This document shows, one piece after another, positions 1 to 8,994 of a stretch of 64,000 nucleotides of DNA. Numbering within the stretch: the stretch's first letter is position 1; each line of letters begins with the position of its first letter. The notes beneath the pieces are model-generated. The model did not search any database and was not told the origin of the DNA. It saw only the letters and a program-made list of their open reading frames with translations. The stretch is taken from NCBI RefSeq assembly GCF_021390435.2, contig NZ_JAJVCN010000002.1:2666001-2730000 (forward strand), in the 5' to 3' direction. The position numbers and the translations under genes were made by a program. The DNA comes from Kibdelosporangium philippinense (GTDB lineage Bacteria; Actinomycetota; Actinomycetes; Mycobacteriales; Pseudonocardiaceae).

Positions 1-372
1 GAGATCACCGTGCTGGCCGAGAAGGGCGGCGTGAGCAGGGCCGCGTTCCTCGAGTTCCTCAACCAGTCGGTGATGGGCTCGGCGTTCAGCCATTACAAGA
101 CCCCGGCTCTTGTCAACCTGGACTTCACCCCGACGTTCACGATGCCGTTGCTGCGTAAGGACTTCGACCTCGGCCTGCAGGCCGCGCGGACGCTCGAAGC
201 GCCAATGCCGGTCGCCTCGGCCGCCGCGCAGATCGTGTCGGCCGCGATCGGCGCGGGCTACCGGGACGAGGACTTCTCGGTCCTGATCCAGGAACAGGCC
301 CGCAGGGCCGGAATGAAACTGGAGCCGGAGGACGCCGACGTGACCGACGGTCTGGAGGCGAAAGATGGCTGA
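1..372 (+). CDS. Beta-hydroxyacid (3-hydroxyisobutyrate-type) dehydrogenase, C-terminal part
   Basis: The reading frame is open from base 1 to a TGA at 370-372, so only the last 123 residues are in the window. The segment reads as the all-helical C-terminal domain of the 6-phosphogluconate/3-hydroxyisobutyrate dehydrogenase family (NAD_binding_11), with the typical NLDFTPTFTMPLLRKDFDLG stretch followed by helices ending in RRAGMKLEPED. Family members oxidise beta-hydroxy acids with NAD(P). The N-terminal Rossmann fold lies upstream of the window. The stop overlaps the ATG of the M24 gene by 8 bases, so the two are probably translated together. The exact substrate cannot be read from this fragment. 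Confidence 0.8.
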   Translation, partial: EITVLAEKGGVSRAAFLEFLNQSVMGSAFSHYKTPALVNLDFTPTFTMPLLRKDFDLGLQAARTLEAPMPVASAAAQIVSAAIGAGYRDEDFSVLIQEQARRAGMKLEPEDADVTDGLEAKDG

Positions 373-1609
373 TAACCGGCCCATCCCGGCGCCGGGACAC
401 GGCGCCGTCGACTACGAGCAGCGCGTCGACTTCGACCGGTTGCGCGCGTATCGCGTCGAAAGGGCCAAGGCGGCGCTCGAATCCAGTGAGTGCGGTGCCT
501 TCCTGCTGTTCGACTTCTACAACATCCGCTACACCACGCAAACGTGGATCGGCGGCGCGCTCGGCGACAAGATGACCCGCTACGCGCTGCTGACCCGAGG
601 CGGCGAGCCGATCCTGTGGGACTTCGGCTCGGCCGCGCGGCACCACAAGCTGTATTCGCCGTGGCTGGAGCAGGACAACTGCCGGGCCGGGATGCTCGGC
701 CTGCGTGGCGCGATCGCCCCGAGCGCCGGGCTGATGGAATCGGCCATCGCCGAGATCAAGGACATCCTCACGCAGGCAGGCGTCGCGGACGCGCCGGTTG
801 GCGTGGACATCGTCGAGCCGCCGTTCCTGTTCGAGATGCAGCGCCAAGGCCTGAAAGTGGTCGACGCGCAGCAGTTGATGCTGGACGCGCGGCAGATCAA
901 GTCGGTGGACGAGATCACCCTGCTCTCGCAGGCCGCTGCCATGGTCGACGGCGTGTACCAGGACATCGTCGAGGCGCTGAAGCCCGGCGTGCGGGAGAAC
1001 GAGATCGTCGCGCTGGCCAACAAGCGGCTCTACGAGATGGGCTCCGACCAGGTCGAGGCGATCAACGCGGTGTCGGGGGAGCGGTGCAACCCGCACCCGC
1101 ACAACTTCTCCGACCGGCTGATCCGGCCAGGTGACCAGGCTTTCTTCGACATCATCCAGTCCTACAACGGCTACCGGACCTGCTACTACCGGACCTTCAG
1201 CGTCGGCAGCGCGACCGATTCGCAGCGCGACGCGTACCGCAGGGCCCGCGAGTGGATGGACGTGGCCATCCAGCTGGTCAAACCCGGTGTCGGGACGGAC
1301 GAGATCGCGTTGTCGTGGCCTGCCGCGACCGACTTCGGGTTCGCCGACGAGATGGCCGCGTTCGGCCTGCAGTTCGGTCACGGCCTCGGGCTGGGCCTGC
1401 ACGAACGGCCGATCATCTCCCGGCTCAACAGTCTGGACAATCCCGTCGAGATCCAGGCGGGCATGGTGTTCGCGCTGGAGACGTACTGCCCCGCGTCCGA
1501 CGGGTTCTCCGCCGCCCGGATCGAGGAAGAGGTCGTGGTGACCGACCGCGGCGCCGAGGTGCTGACGAAGTTCCCGGCACAGGACCTGTTCATCGCCAAC
1601 CCGTACTAA
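365..1609 (+). CDS. M24 (creatinase/Xaa-Pro peptidase-like) family protein with altered metal site
   Basis: The protein has 414 residues: a creatinase-type N-terminal domain (about 1-180) and a pita-bread C-terminal domain (about 185-405). Four of the five canonical M24 metal-ligand positions are visible: D262 (FFDIIQ), H339 (FGHGLGLGLHE), E372 (ALETYCP) and the IEEE run at 386-389. The second Asp of the usual GYxxDxTRT motif is replaced: the sequence is GYRTCYYRTF, with C273 at that place. The family includes dinuclear peptidases and metal-free C-N hydrolases such as creatinase, so a hydrolase acting on a small amide or amidine is more likely than a peptidase. It sits between a hydroxyacid dehydrogenase and an aldehyde dehydrogenase, suggesting a catabolic operon; the substrate is unknown. 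Confidence 0.75.
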   Translation: MADNRPIPAPGHGAVDYEQRVDFDRLRAYRVERAKAALESSECGAFLLFDFYNIRYTTQTWIGGALGDKMTRYALLTRGGEPILWDFGSAARHHKLYSPWLEQDNCRAGMLGLRGAIAPSAGLMESAIAEIKDILTQAGVADAPVGVDIVEPPFLFEMQRQGLKVVDAQQLMLDARQIKSVDEITLLSQAAAMVDGVYQDIVEALKPGVRENEIVALANKRLYEMGSDQVEAINAVSGERCNPHPHNFSDRLIRPGDQAFFDIIQSYNGYRTCYYRTFSVGSATDSQRDAYRRAREWMDVAIQLVKPGVGTDEIALSWPAATDFGFADEMAAFGLQFGHGLGLGLHERPIISRLNSLDNPVEIQAGMVFALETYCPASDGFSAARIEEEVVVTDRGAEVLTKFPAQDLFIANPY

Positions 1610-1623
1610 CGAAGGCTGTTCGC

Positions 1624-3051
1624 ATGAAGACCGAGTTGTTCATCGGCGGGAAGTGGCTGCCCGCCTCGGATGGCGCGCGGATCCCGGTGCTCGACCCGGC
1701 GACCGGCGACGAGATCGCGGCCGTGGCCAGCGCAACCGTGCAGGACGGGCTGGCCGCGGTCGACGCGGCCGCTGCCGCGTTGCCTTCATGGGCCGCGACC
1801 GCGCCCCGTGAGCGCTCCGACCTGTTGATGACTGTGTTCAACCTGATGCAGGAACGTGCGGATTCCTTGGCACGCTTGATTGTCCTGGAGAACGGCAAAG
1901 CTTTGCCCGACGCGGTGGGCGAAGTGAAGTACGCGGCCGAGTTCTTCCGCTGGTACGCCGAGGAAGCCGTGCGGGTCGAAGGCACCGTGCAGACCGCGCC
2001 CGGCGGGCAGAACCAGATCATGGTGCTGCGTCAGCCGATCGGCGTGAGTGTGCTCGTGACGCCATGGAACTTCCCGGCCGCGATGGCGACCCGCAAGATC
2101 GGGCCCGCGCTGGCCGCTGGCTGCTCGGTGATCCTCAAGCCTGCCAGCGAGACGCCGCTGACCGCGCTGGCGATCGGTGCCCTGCTTGAAGAAGCCGGTG
2201 CGCCACCGGGACTGGTCAACATCGTCCCGTCTCGTCGGTCGGGCCCAGTCGTTTCGGCGATGCTGGCGGATCCGCGGGTACGCAAGCTGTCCTTCACCGG
2301 CTCGACCGAGGTTGGTCGCAGGCTGCTGGCGACCGCGGCCGAGAGCGTGCTGTCGTGCTCGATGGAACTTGGCGGAAACGCGCCATTCCTGGTTTTCGAC
2401 GACGCCGACCTGGACGCGGCCATCGAAGGCGCGATGATCGCCAAGATGCGCAACGGCGGACAGGCGTGCACCGCGGCCAACCGGTTCTACGTGCAGGCAG
2501 GCATCGCGCCCAAGTTCGCCGCGCGGCTGGCTTCAGCCATGGGCGAGCTGGCGATGGGGCCGGGCACGGCTGACGGTGTCCAACTCGGGCCGTTGGTGAA
2601 CGCCGAGGCAGTGGACAAAGTGGACAGCCTGGTGTCCGAGACGGTTTCGCTTGGCGCGCGGACGTTGGTCGGCGGCGCCCGCCCGGATGGACCTGGGTTC
2701 TACTATCCGGCAACTGTGCTCGCCGACGTGCCGTCCACGGCTCCCGTGCTGGCTGAGGAGATCTTCGGGCCGGTCGCGCCGATCGTGACGTTCAGCTCCG
2801 AGGACGAGGCGGTCAGGCTGGCCAATGCGACCGAGCACGGCCTGGTGTCCTATGTGTACACCGCGGATCTTGCCCGTGGGCTGCGGGTCTCTGAGGCGCT
2901 GGAGTCCGGAATGGTCGGGCTCAACCGTGGCCTTGTGTCGGAACCCGCGGCGCCGTTCGGTGGCGTGAAGCAGAGCGGGCTGGGCCGGGAGGGTGGTCAC
3001 GAGGGCCTGCTCGAATACACGGAGTCCAAATACATTGCTGTGAAGTGGTGA
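1624..3051 (+). CDS. NAD(P)-dependent aldehyde dehydrogenase (succinate-semialdehyde dehydrogenase-like)
   Basis: The 476-residue protein spans the whole ALDH fold. The general-base glutamate E248 is in SMELGGNAPF and the catalytic cysteine C282 is in NGGQACTAANRFYV; the cofactor-binding motifs TPWNFP and FTGSTEVGR are also present. Sequence style and length are closest to the GabD/succinate-semialdehyde dehydrogenase group, which oxidises a semialdehyde to an acid. I chose the ATG at 1624, 14 bases after the M24 stop; the frame is open further upstream but that part overlaps the M24 gene and reads as nonsense. It probably completes a pathway in which the M24 protein releases a product that the dehydrogenases then oxidise. 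That pathway is inference from gene order. Confidence 0.87.
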   Translation: MKTELFIGGKWLPASDGARIPVLDPATGDEIAAVASATVQDGLAAVDAAAAALPSWAATAPRERSDLLMTVFNLMQERADSLARLIVLENGKALPDAVGEVKYAAEFFRWYAEEAVRVEGTVQTAPGGQNQIMVLRQPIGVSVLVTPWNFPAAMATRKIGPALAAGCSVILKPASETPLTALAIGALLEEAGAPPGLVNIVPSRRSGPVVSAMLADPRVRKLSFTGSTEVGRRLLATAAESVLSCSMELGGNAPFLVFDDADLDAAIEGAMIAKMRNGGQACTAANRFYVQAGIAPKFAARLASAMGELAMGPGTADGVQLGPLVNAEAVDKVDSLVSETVSLGARTLVGGARPDGPGFYYPATVLADVPSTAPVLAEEIFGPVAPIVTFSSEDEAVRLANATEHGLVSYVYTADLARGLRVSEALESGMVGLNRGLVSEPAAPFGGVKQSGLGREGGHEGLLEYTESKYIAVKW

Positions 3052-3062
3052 TTATGGCCCGA

Positions 3063-3092
3063 TAGCGGTAGGTAACCCGGCTGTTACCGCTA
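3063..3092. promoter_or_regulatory. Probable LacI-family operator upstream of the LacI gene
   Basis: Two nested inverted repeats lie just before the LacI start: TAGCGGTA (3063-3070) with TACCGCTA (3085-3092), and GGTAAC (3071-3076) with GTTACC (3083-3088). This is the size and symmetry of an autoregulatory LacI-family site. It overlaps the gene's translation start region. Which protein binds is inferred from proximity only. Confidence 0.55.
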
Positions 3093-3094
3093 GG

Positions 3095-4105
3095 GTGACC
3101 GCCGTGGAAAAGCCGCCAACGATCAAGGATGTCGCCAGCCTGGCCAAGGTGCACGCGGCGACAGCCAGCCGTGCGCTGAATCCCCAGACCAGGGGCAAAG
3201 TCAGCACGCGGACAGCCAACCGGGTGCTCGAAGCCGCGAAATCCCTCGGCTACGCGCCGAACTCGGCGGCGAGATCGCTGCGCACCAAGACATCCTCGGT
3301 GGCCGGCGTGATCATCCCGGACCTGCGCAACCCGGTCTTTCCTCCGATCGTCCGAGGAATCGAGGACGGGCTGCGCGAAGCGGGCTATATGGCCCTGATG
3401 GGCAATACGGATGGCGACGAAGAACGCGAACGCGAGCTCCTGCTGGCCATGCGCGGCAGACAGACCGACGGCTTCATCCTCGCCACCGGCCGCCGCAACG
3501 ACCCAACGCCCGCCGACCACGTCCCCACTGTGCTGGTGAACCGTCGAACCGACTCCAGTGACATCCCTTCAGTGACCAACGACAACAACGCGGGCGTCTA
3601 TTCGGCCGTGCAGTTGCTTGCTTCGCTGGGGCACACCCGCATCGGTCACGTCGCCGGGCCGCAGGAGCTGTCCACAGGCTGGGAGCGCTACCGGGCGTTC
3701 GTCGATGCCATGGCATCACACGGTTTGGAGGTCGACCCCGGGCGTGTGGTGTTCTCAACGGCGTTCACCGAAGAGGCCGGATATCGCGCCGCAGTGGAGT
3801 TGCAGCGGGACGTCACCGCGGTCATCGCGGGCAACGACCTGATCGCCCTTGGCTGTTATTCCGCTTTGGACGAGCACGGCTTGTCGTGCCCTGACGACGT
3901 GTCCGTGGTCGGCTTCAACGACATGCCGTTCGCGGACAAGCAACGGCCAGGGCTCACGACCATCCGGATCCCGCACTACGAAATGGGTCTGGAAGCGGCC
4001 AGGCTGCTGCTCGAACGGATCGCGAACCCGACAACGCCCGCCAAGCGCGTGATCCTGCCCGTCGAGCTGATCCGCCGAGGCTCAGTCGCACCTAAAGGGT
4101 CGTGA
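3095..4105 (+). CDS. LacI-family transcriptional repressor
   Basis: The protein has 336 residues: an N-terminal helix-turn-helix (TIKDVASLAKVHAATASRAL, about residues 9-28), a hinge helix (about 50-60, ending in AARSLRTKTS), and a periplasmic-binding-protein-like sensor domain with the usual VAGVIIPDLRNPVF start and VSVVGFNDMPFA near the end. The GTG at 3095 is used here; a GTG at 3104 would also give an intact HTH. It follows the dehydrogenase/M24/ALDH genes on the same strand with a 43-base gap that carries a palindrome, so it probably represses these genes or itself. The effector is not evident. Confidence 0.88.
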   Translation: MTAVEKPPTIKDVASLAKVHAATASRALNPQTRGKVSTRTANRVLEAAKSLGYAPNSAARSLRTKTSSVAGVIIPDLRNPVFPPIVRGIEDGLREAGYMALMGNTDGDEERERELLLAMRGRQTDGFILATGRRNDPTPADHVPTVLVNRRTDSSDIPSVTNDNNAGVYSAVQLLASLGHTRIGHVAGPQELSTGWERYRAFVDAMASHGLEVDPGRVVFSTAFTEEAGYRAAVELQRDVTAVIAGNDLIALGCYSALDEHGLSCPDDVSVVGFNDMPFADKQRPGLTTIRIPHYEMGLEAARLLLERIANPTTPAKRVILPVELIRRGSVAPKGS

Positions 4106-4141
4106 GTGGTTAACCGAGTTAGAACCCTGCTAACCACTCAC
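4102..4141. terminator. Bidirectional hairpin terminator between convergent genes
   Basis: Perfect 11-bp stem arms GTGAGTGGTTA (4102-4112) and TAACCACTCAC (4131-4141) enclose an 18-base loop. The structure lies between the end of the LacI gene and the end of the oppositely oriented molybdenum hydroxylase gene. There is no long T-run. Confidence 0.6.
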
Positions 4142-4166
4142 GAGGGCTGAGCTGGGAAGACAGTGT

Positions 4167-6215
4167 TCATTCCGGCATCGCGGCCACGATGTTCTCGGCG
4201 TTCAGCGGGAGGTCGCGGACTCGGATGCCCAGCGCGTCATACAGGGCATTGCCGATCGCGGCGGCGGTCGGGCCCTGCGCGGTTTCGCCCGCGCCACAGC
4301 TCGGCAAGTCCGGACGGTTGAGCAGAACCACGTCCACCGCGGGGACTTCGGAGAACCTCAGGATCGGATAGCTTTCCCAGTCGGAGCTCGTGACGTGCGT
4401 CTGGTCGAAGCGGACCTGTTCCTTCAACGTCCAGCTCGTGCTCTGGATCGCGCCGCCTTCGATCTGGTTGCGCAGGCCGTCAGGATTGACGATCAGGCCA
4501 GCGTCCACGGCCAGGGTCAGGCGCGTCACCCGGAGTTCGTTCTCGGCACGGACTTCTGCGACAACCGCGCAATACGCGCCATGGTTGCTGTAGCGGGCGA
4601 AGCCGAAACCGTAGCCATAATCGGGCTTTGGTGACCGGTCCCACCAGCCTGCACGGTCGGCCGCAGCCAGGATCACAGCCCTGGCACGGTCGTCGGACAG
4701 GTATCGCAACCGGAACTCGACCGGGTCAACGTCGCCGGCTAGTTCATCCATAAAGGACTCGATGGCGAAGACATTCAGGTAGGCCCCGAGCGCGCGCATC
4801 GCGGACGTGCGCAGCGGCATCTCCAGCAACCGGTTCTTGATGATTTCGCGCTGAGGGAACGTGTACAGCGGGATCGCATTGCGTTGCGCGCCACCGCCGC
4901 GTGCAGTCGGTGGATCGTTCGACGGGACCAATGGTTTCGCATCAGCCATATGCGCCGCCGCGAGAAGACCCGGAGTGATCGGCGATGTGCCCGGACGGGA
5001 CGCGTGACCGTTGCCGTACGTCTCGTGGCGCCAACCGGTGATGGTGCCGTCCTCGACGCGCGCGGACAACTGCACGGCCATCGCTGGGCCGAAGGGCGCC
5101 CAGGACAGTTCGTCAGCGCGCGACCAGACGACCTGGACGGGGTGCCCAGGTACCGCGCGTGCCAACAGAACCGCGTCGAAGGCGGCGTCGTCGGCGCCGT
5201 TGTGGCCGTAGCATCCGGCGCCTTCGGCGTGATGCACGGTGACTTGGTCCGGGTTCAGCGGCAACGCCAGTGTGATGGCTTTGCGGAGGTTGTACGCGCT
5301 TTGCGTGTGGCTCCAGACTTCCAGCAGCGAGTCGTTCCATTGCGCGATACCGCATGCCGGGCCGATCGACGCGTGCGCCAGGAACGGCCTGGTGTATCGG
5401 GCGGACACGGTCGTGGTGAAGTCCGGGGATTCCGCTTCGATGGTCTGGGTTTCGTAGTCCGTTGATGCCAGGTGGTCCTCGACTGGCGGCAGGGATGCGG
5501 TTTCGTGCCAGATGGCGTGCTTGCGCAGCAGTTCGGCGCCGGAGATCGCGGTTTCCTCGTGTGTCGCGACAACTCCGAGGAAGCTGCCATCGCGGACGAC
5601 TTCGACCACTCCGGCGAGTTCTTTGGCTGCCGTCGTGTCGAGCGAACGCAGGGCCGCGCCGGGGGAGGGCGGGCGCACCACGCGTCCGTAAAGCATGCCG
5701 GGCAACGACATGTCGTGGATGAATCGAGGTTGGCCGTAGACCTTGTCCGGAAGGTCCAATCGTGGCGCGTTCGAACCGACAACGCTGTGCTGTGTCACGG
5801 GTTTTGGCGTGGGTTCACCGGTCGCGTCGACATCCAGGTCGACGGATTCGGCTAGATCCCAATAGGTCGTAGAGCCGATGACGCCGTCTCGTACCGTGGC
5901 GTCCGGCCCGAGCCCGGCGGCTCGCACGAAGAGGGCGCGGACCTCGGCGGCGGCCTGGCGGAGCGCGACTCCCGACTCTTCAAGGGATCGGCTGCCCGCG
6001 GTCAATGTGTCCTCGGGGGTGAGGGGCGCGGTCAGCGGGATCATCGTGATCCGCGCGAAGTCCACGTCCAGCTCCTCGGCGACGATCTGGCCGAGCGCGG
6101 TGAGAATTCCTTGCCCCAGTTCGACTTTCCCGGACCGTACGGACACCGTACCGTCCGGGTGCACAGTGATCCACCCGGAAAGCCTTGGCGCGGCGGCGAG
6201 TGCGGGCGGGATCAT
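4167..6215 (-). CDS. Molybdopterin-binding subunit of a xanthine dehydrogenase/isoquinoline oxidoreductase-family hydroxylase
   Basis: The 682-residue protein matches the large molybdenum-cofactor subunit of the IorB/aldehyde oxidase type. Recognisable segments are the N-terminal GTVSVRSGKVELGQGILTAL, the glycine-rich AEGAGCYGHNGADDAAFDAV, and near the C-terminus the active-site region GAGETAQGPTAAAIGNAL with the expected catalytic glutamate. Family members hydroxylate N-heterocycles or aldehydes using water. The ATG at 6215-6213 overlaps the stop of the iron-sulfur subunit gene (ATGA), showing translational coupling. There is no FAD subunit gene, as in two-subunit isoquinoline-oxidoreductase systems, which pass electrons to another acceptor. 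The substrate is unknown. Confidence 0.88.
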   Translation of the reverse strand: MIPPALAAAPRLSGWITVHPDGTVSVRSGKVELGQGILTALGQIVAEELDVDFARITMIPLTAPLTPEDTLTAGSRSLEESGVALRQAAAEVRALFVRAAGLGPDATVRDGVIGSTTYWDLAESVDLDVDATGEPTPKPVTQHSVVGSNAPRLDLPDKVYGQPRFIHDMSLPGMLYGRVVRPPSPGAALRSLDTTAAKELAGVVEVVRDGSFLGVVATHEETAISGAELLRKHAIWHETASLPPVEDHLASTDYETQTIEAESPDFTTTVSARYTRPFLAHASIGPACGIAQWNDSLLEVWSHTQSAYNLRKAITLALPLNPDQVTVHHAEGAGCYGHNGADDAAFDAVLLARAVPGHPVQVVWSRADELSWAPFGPAMAVQLSARVEDGTITGWRHETYGNGHASRPGTSPITPGLLAAAHMADAKPLVPSNDPPTARGGGAQRNAIPLYTFPQREIIKNRLLEMPLRTSAMRALGAYLNVFAIESFMDELAGDVDPVEFRLRYLSDDRARAVILAAADRAGWWDRSPKPDYGYGFGFARYSNHGAYCAVVAEVRAENELRVTRLTLAVDAGLIVNPDGLRNQIEGGAIQSTSWTLKEQVRFDQTHVTSSDWESYPILRFSEVPAVDVVLLNRPDLPSCGAGETAQGPTAAAIGNALYDALGIRVRDLPLNAENIVAAMPE

Positions 6216-6673
6216 GACGTCGCCTCGCGTGCGCGCAGCACCGCGCGGACCATTCGATTGTGCGCCCCGCAACGGCACAGGTTGTTGTCTAGCGCCGTAC
6301 GTACCTCGTGCTCGTCAGGTTTCGGATTCTGTTCTAGCAACGCGGTCGCGCTCATCACGATCCCGGACACGCAGTACCCGCATTGCGCCGCCTGCTCTTC
6401 GACGAACATCCGCTGCACCGGGTTGTCCGTCAGGCCTTCGACCGTACGGATTGCCTTGCCCGCGACCGACCACAGTGGAGTGTCACACGAGTACACCGTG
6501 TGGCCATCGATGATCACGTTGCACGCCCCGCAGAGACCCAGGCCGCACCCGAACCGGGTGCCCTTCAGGTCGAGGTGGTTGCGCAGGACGTAGAGCAGTG
6601 GCGTGTCGCGGTCGCAGGTCACTTCGACCTCGGTCCCGTTCACCGTCAGCTGGAACGTCTCTGTCATACCCAT
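6212..6673 (-). CDS. (2Fe-2S) iron-sulfur subunit of the molybdenum hydroxylase
   Basis: The 153-residue protein carries two [2Fe-2S] clusters. The N-terminal plant-ferredoxin-type cluster is ligated by FGCGLGLCGACNVIIDGHTVYSC; the C-terminal cluster by QCGYCVSG and NNLCRCG. This is the small subunit (IorA/CoxS type) that transfers electrons from the molybdenum site. The start at 6673 has a purine-rich GGGGAG about 7 bases upstream; a second in-frame ATG two codons later (6667) is also possible. It is the first gene of the pair and lies 60 bases downstream of the LysR gene on the same strand. Confidence 0.9.
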   Translation of the reverse strand: MGMTETFQLTVNGTEVEVTCDRDTPLLYVLRNHLDLKGTRFGCGLGLCGACNVIIDGHTVYSCDTPLWSVAGKAIRTVEGLTDNPVQRMFVEEQAAQCGYCVSGIVMSATALLEQNPKPDEHEVRTALDNNLCRCGAHNRMVRAVLRAREATS

Positions 6674-6733
6674 TCCCGTCTCCCCTGCTAACGATTGCAC
6701 GCTACCTAGCGGCCCAGGTTGGGTCAACAGGTG

Positions 6734-7627
6734 TTAGCTGTCTGCAAACGATATCAATCGATCGAGCAGCCCGAGCAGGGTTCGCAACGCCCGGCTCGGC
6801 GGCTTGCCAGCCAGTGTCACGATGGTCATCGGCCACGTCATCCCATCCGCGAGCCGAATCCGCACAGCACCCGGCCCGACCTCGAATCCCAGGTTGGGCA
6901 CAACGGCCACACCCAACCCAGCCTGCACATACGCCGGAACCGCGCTCAGATCCGCGACCTCGGCCCCAACCCGTCGCGGCATGCCCAGCGCGACGTACGC
7001 GCGGTCGATCACCACCCTGTTCCCGAACCCGGCAGACGTATCCACGAACGTGTCCTTCGCCAGGTCGTTCAGTGAAACCGCTTTTCGCTTGGCGAGCGGG
7101 TGGCTAGAAGGCAGCAACACCACGTACGGCCAACTCGCCAGGGGTCTTGCGTCCAGCCCGACCAGATCGGACTCCGGCAGCCCGACGAGTGCTAGGTCAA
7201 GCCTGCCGGACCGGACATCCTCGGCCATTCCACTCGACCCGGTCGTCGAGACCGTGACATGAATGTCGACCAGGGGATAGCGCTGGCGAAACGCGCCAAG
7301 CAGGCCGGGTAGATCGATCACCGTAAGGTTCGTCATGGTGCCGATCCGGATGCTGCCGCGCAGCCCAGCGGACGCCTCCTGCGCTGTGGCGATCGCCCGG
7401 TCGACGGCCTCAAGGGCGGCCTTCGCCTCGGGCAGGAACGCGCTGCCTGCCTCGGACAACGTGACCCGCCTTGTCGACCGGTCGAACAACGTCGTCCCGA
7501 GCTCCGCCTCCAGTGCCTTGATCGCCGCGGACACAGTGGACTGGACGGCGTAGAGCCGTTTCGCGGCGCGCGTGAAACTCAACTCCTCGGCGACCGCGAC
7601 GAAGACTTCAAGCTGCCGTGTCTCCAT
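6734..7627 (-). CDS. LysR-family transcriptional regulator
   Basis: The 297-residue protein starts with the classic LysR winged helix-turn-helix (METRQLEVFVAVAEELSFTRAAKRLYAVQSTVSAAIKALE) followed by an effector-binding domain from about residue 90. The start is set at the ATG at 7627-7625, where homology begins; the longer open frame upstream has no LysR character. It is divergent from the broken MFS gene (76-base gap) and upstream of the molybdenum hydroxylase genes on the same strand, so it could control either. Most LysR proteins bind in the divergent gap. Confidence 0.88.
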   Translation of the reverse strand: METRQLEVFVAVAEELSFTRAAKRLYAVQSTVSAAIKALEAELGTTLFDRSTRRVTLSEAGSAFLPEAKAALEAVDRAIATAQEASAGLRGSIRIGTMTNLTVIDLPGLLGAFRQRYPLVDIHVTVSTTGSSGMAEDVRSGRLDLALVGLPESDLVGLDARPLASWPYVVLLPSSHPLAKRKAVSLNDLAKDTFVDTSAGFGNRVVIDRAYVALGMPRRVGAEVADLSAVPAYVQAGLGVAVVPNLGFEVGPGAVRIRLADGMTWPMTIVTLAGKPPSRALRTLLGLLDRLISFADS

Positions 7628-7703
7628 ATTTATCGATTCTATTGGACAATATGACCAAGATTCTTCGTTGGACTTGATGAGTCTGCGCGCGCACGGTTGA
7701 GTT

Positions 7704-8910
7704 ATGAGTCTGACCGCCGCTCCCACCTGGCGCCTCAGCCACAACGGGGGCTACTGGGTGATCGTCACCGCGTTCACGCTCGCGCTGGCGTACTTCAACG
7801 ATCCCAACCCCGCTGTACGGCATCTACCAGCAGCGCGACGACTTCCCAACCAGGGTGATCACGGTCATTTTCGCCGCGTACGCGGTCGGTGTCGTGGCCA
7901 GCCTGTACCTGATCGGCCACCTCAGCGACTGGTACGGCCGCCGCCGGATGATCCTCGGGGCGACACTCGTCGAAGCCCTGTCGGCGTTCATCTTCGTCGC
8001 CTGGCCGGACGTTCCCGGGCTGATCCTCGCCAGGCTGATCGGCGGCGCCGGAGTCGGCGTGATCGTCGCCGCGGCCACTGCGCACCTGTCAGAACTGCGG
8101 CTCATCGCCCGCCCCGGCTCGTCCGACACAACCCTGGTGTCCACTGTGGTCAACACGGGCGGGCTGGCGATCGGCCCGGTGATCAGCGGAGTGCTGTTGC
8201 AGTTCGTGGACTCGCCGCTGACCACTCCGTACCTGATCTTCCTTGGCCTGTTGCTGCTGAGTGCGCTCGCGATCAGCCTCGTCCCGGAAACCGTGTCGGT
8301 TGCGGGAGAACGTCCGGCTTATCGGCCGCAGCGGGTGTCGTTGCCACGTGAGTCGCTGACGACGTTTTTCGGCGCAACGACCGGTGCGTTCGCCTCGTTC
8401 GCGATGATGGCTTTGTTCACGGCGCTTGGACCAACACTGCTGACGTTGGCGTTCCACCAGCCCTCGAAGCTGCTTGGGGGATTGGCAACGTTCGCCTTGC
8501 TGGGATCGGCGGCCGCGGCTCAGGTCGTGTTCCACCGTCTGCCGATGCGGCCGCAGTTGCAGCTCGGCTTCGGGTTGATGGCTGTCGGGTTGGTGTTCGT
8601 ACCTGTGGCGGTGCTTTCCGACGCGTTGTGGCTGTTTTTCCTGGGGGCTGTGGTCGGCGGGACAGGCGTGGGGATGGCTTTCCGGTCGTCGGTGGCGGCT
8701 GGAGCGGCGTTGGCTGAGCCTTCGGTCCGTGGTGAGGTGCTCGCCGCTCTGTTCCTTGGGGCGTATGCCGGACTGGTGCTGCCCGTGCTGGCGATCGGCA
8801 TAGCGCTGGTGTGGCTGCCGAGCCAGACCGCTGTGGTCCTGTTCTCGGCGCTGGAGCTGGCTCTACTCGCCTGGGCCGCCCGCCGAACCCTCAGTGTTCG
8901 CGGCAGCTGA
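7704..8910 (+). pseudogene. MFS transporter, frameshifted near codon 32
   Basis: The first ~32 codons (from ATG 7704) read MSLTAAPTWRLSHNGG... into the first membrane helix and then lose sense. The +1 frame resumes exactly there with IPTPLYGIYQQRDDFP and continues without a stop to 8910 through about eleven further hydrophobic helices, including the MFS loop motif GHLSDWYGRRRM. The change falls at about 7797-7803. The whole is an MFS drug/metabolite exporter of about 400 residues. It is either a pseudogene or contains a one-base sequencing error; an internal start at 7855 would make a protein lacking helix 1. It is divergent from the LysR gene. Confidence 0.75.
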
Positions 8911-8994
8911 CGTGTCTGGTACCCGCATGTATTTAACGTGTAGCGAGTGCCCCTAGAGTGAACCCGACACAACGGGCGGGAGCAGGGGGTTCGA

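Noticed and set aside
365..1609. A DddP-type DMSP lyase
   Set aside because: It shares the M24 fold, but the region where DddP has its second metal Asp reads GYRTCYYRT, and the context shows no DMSP-related genes.
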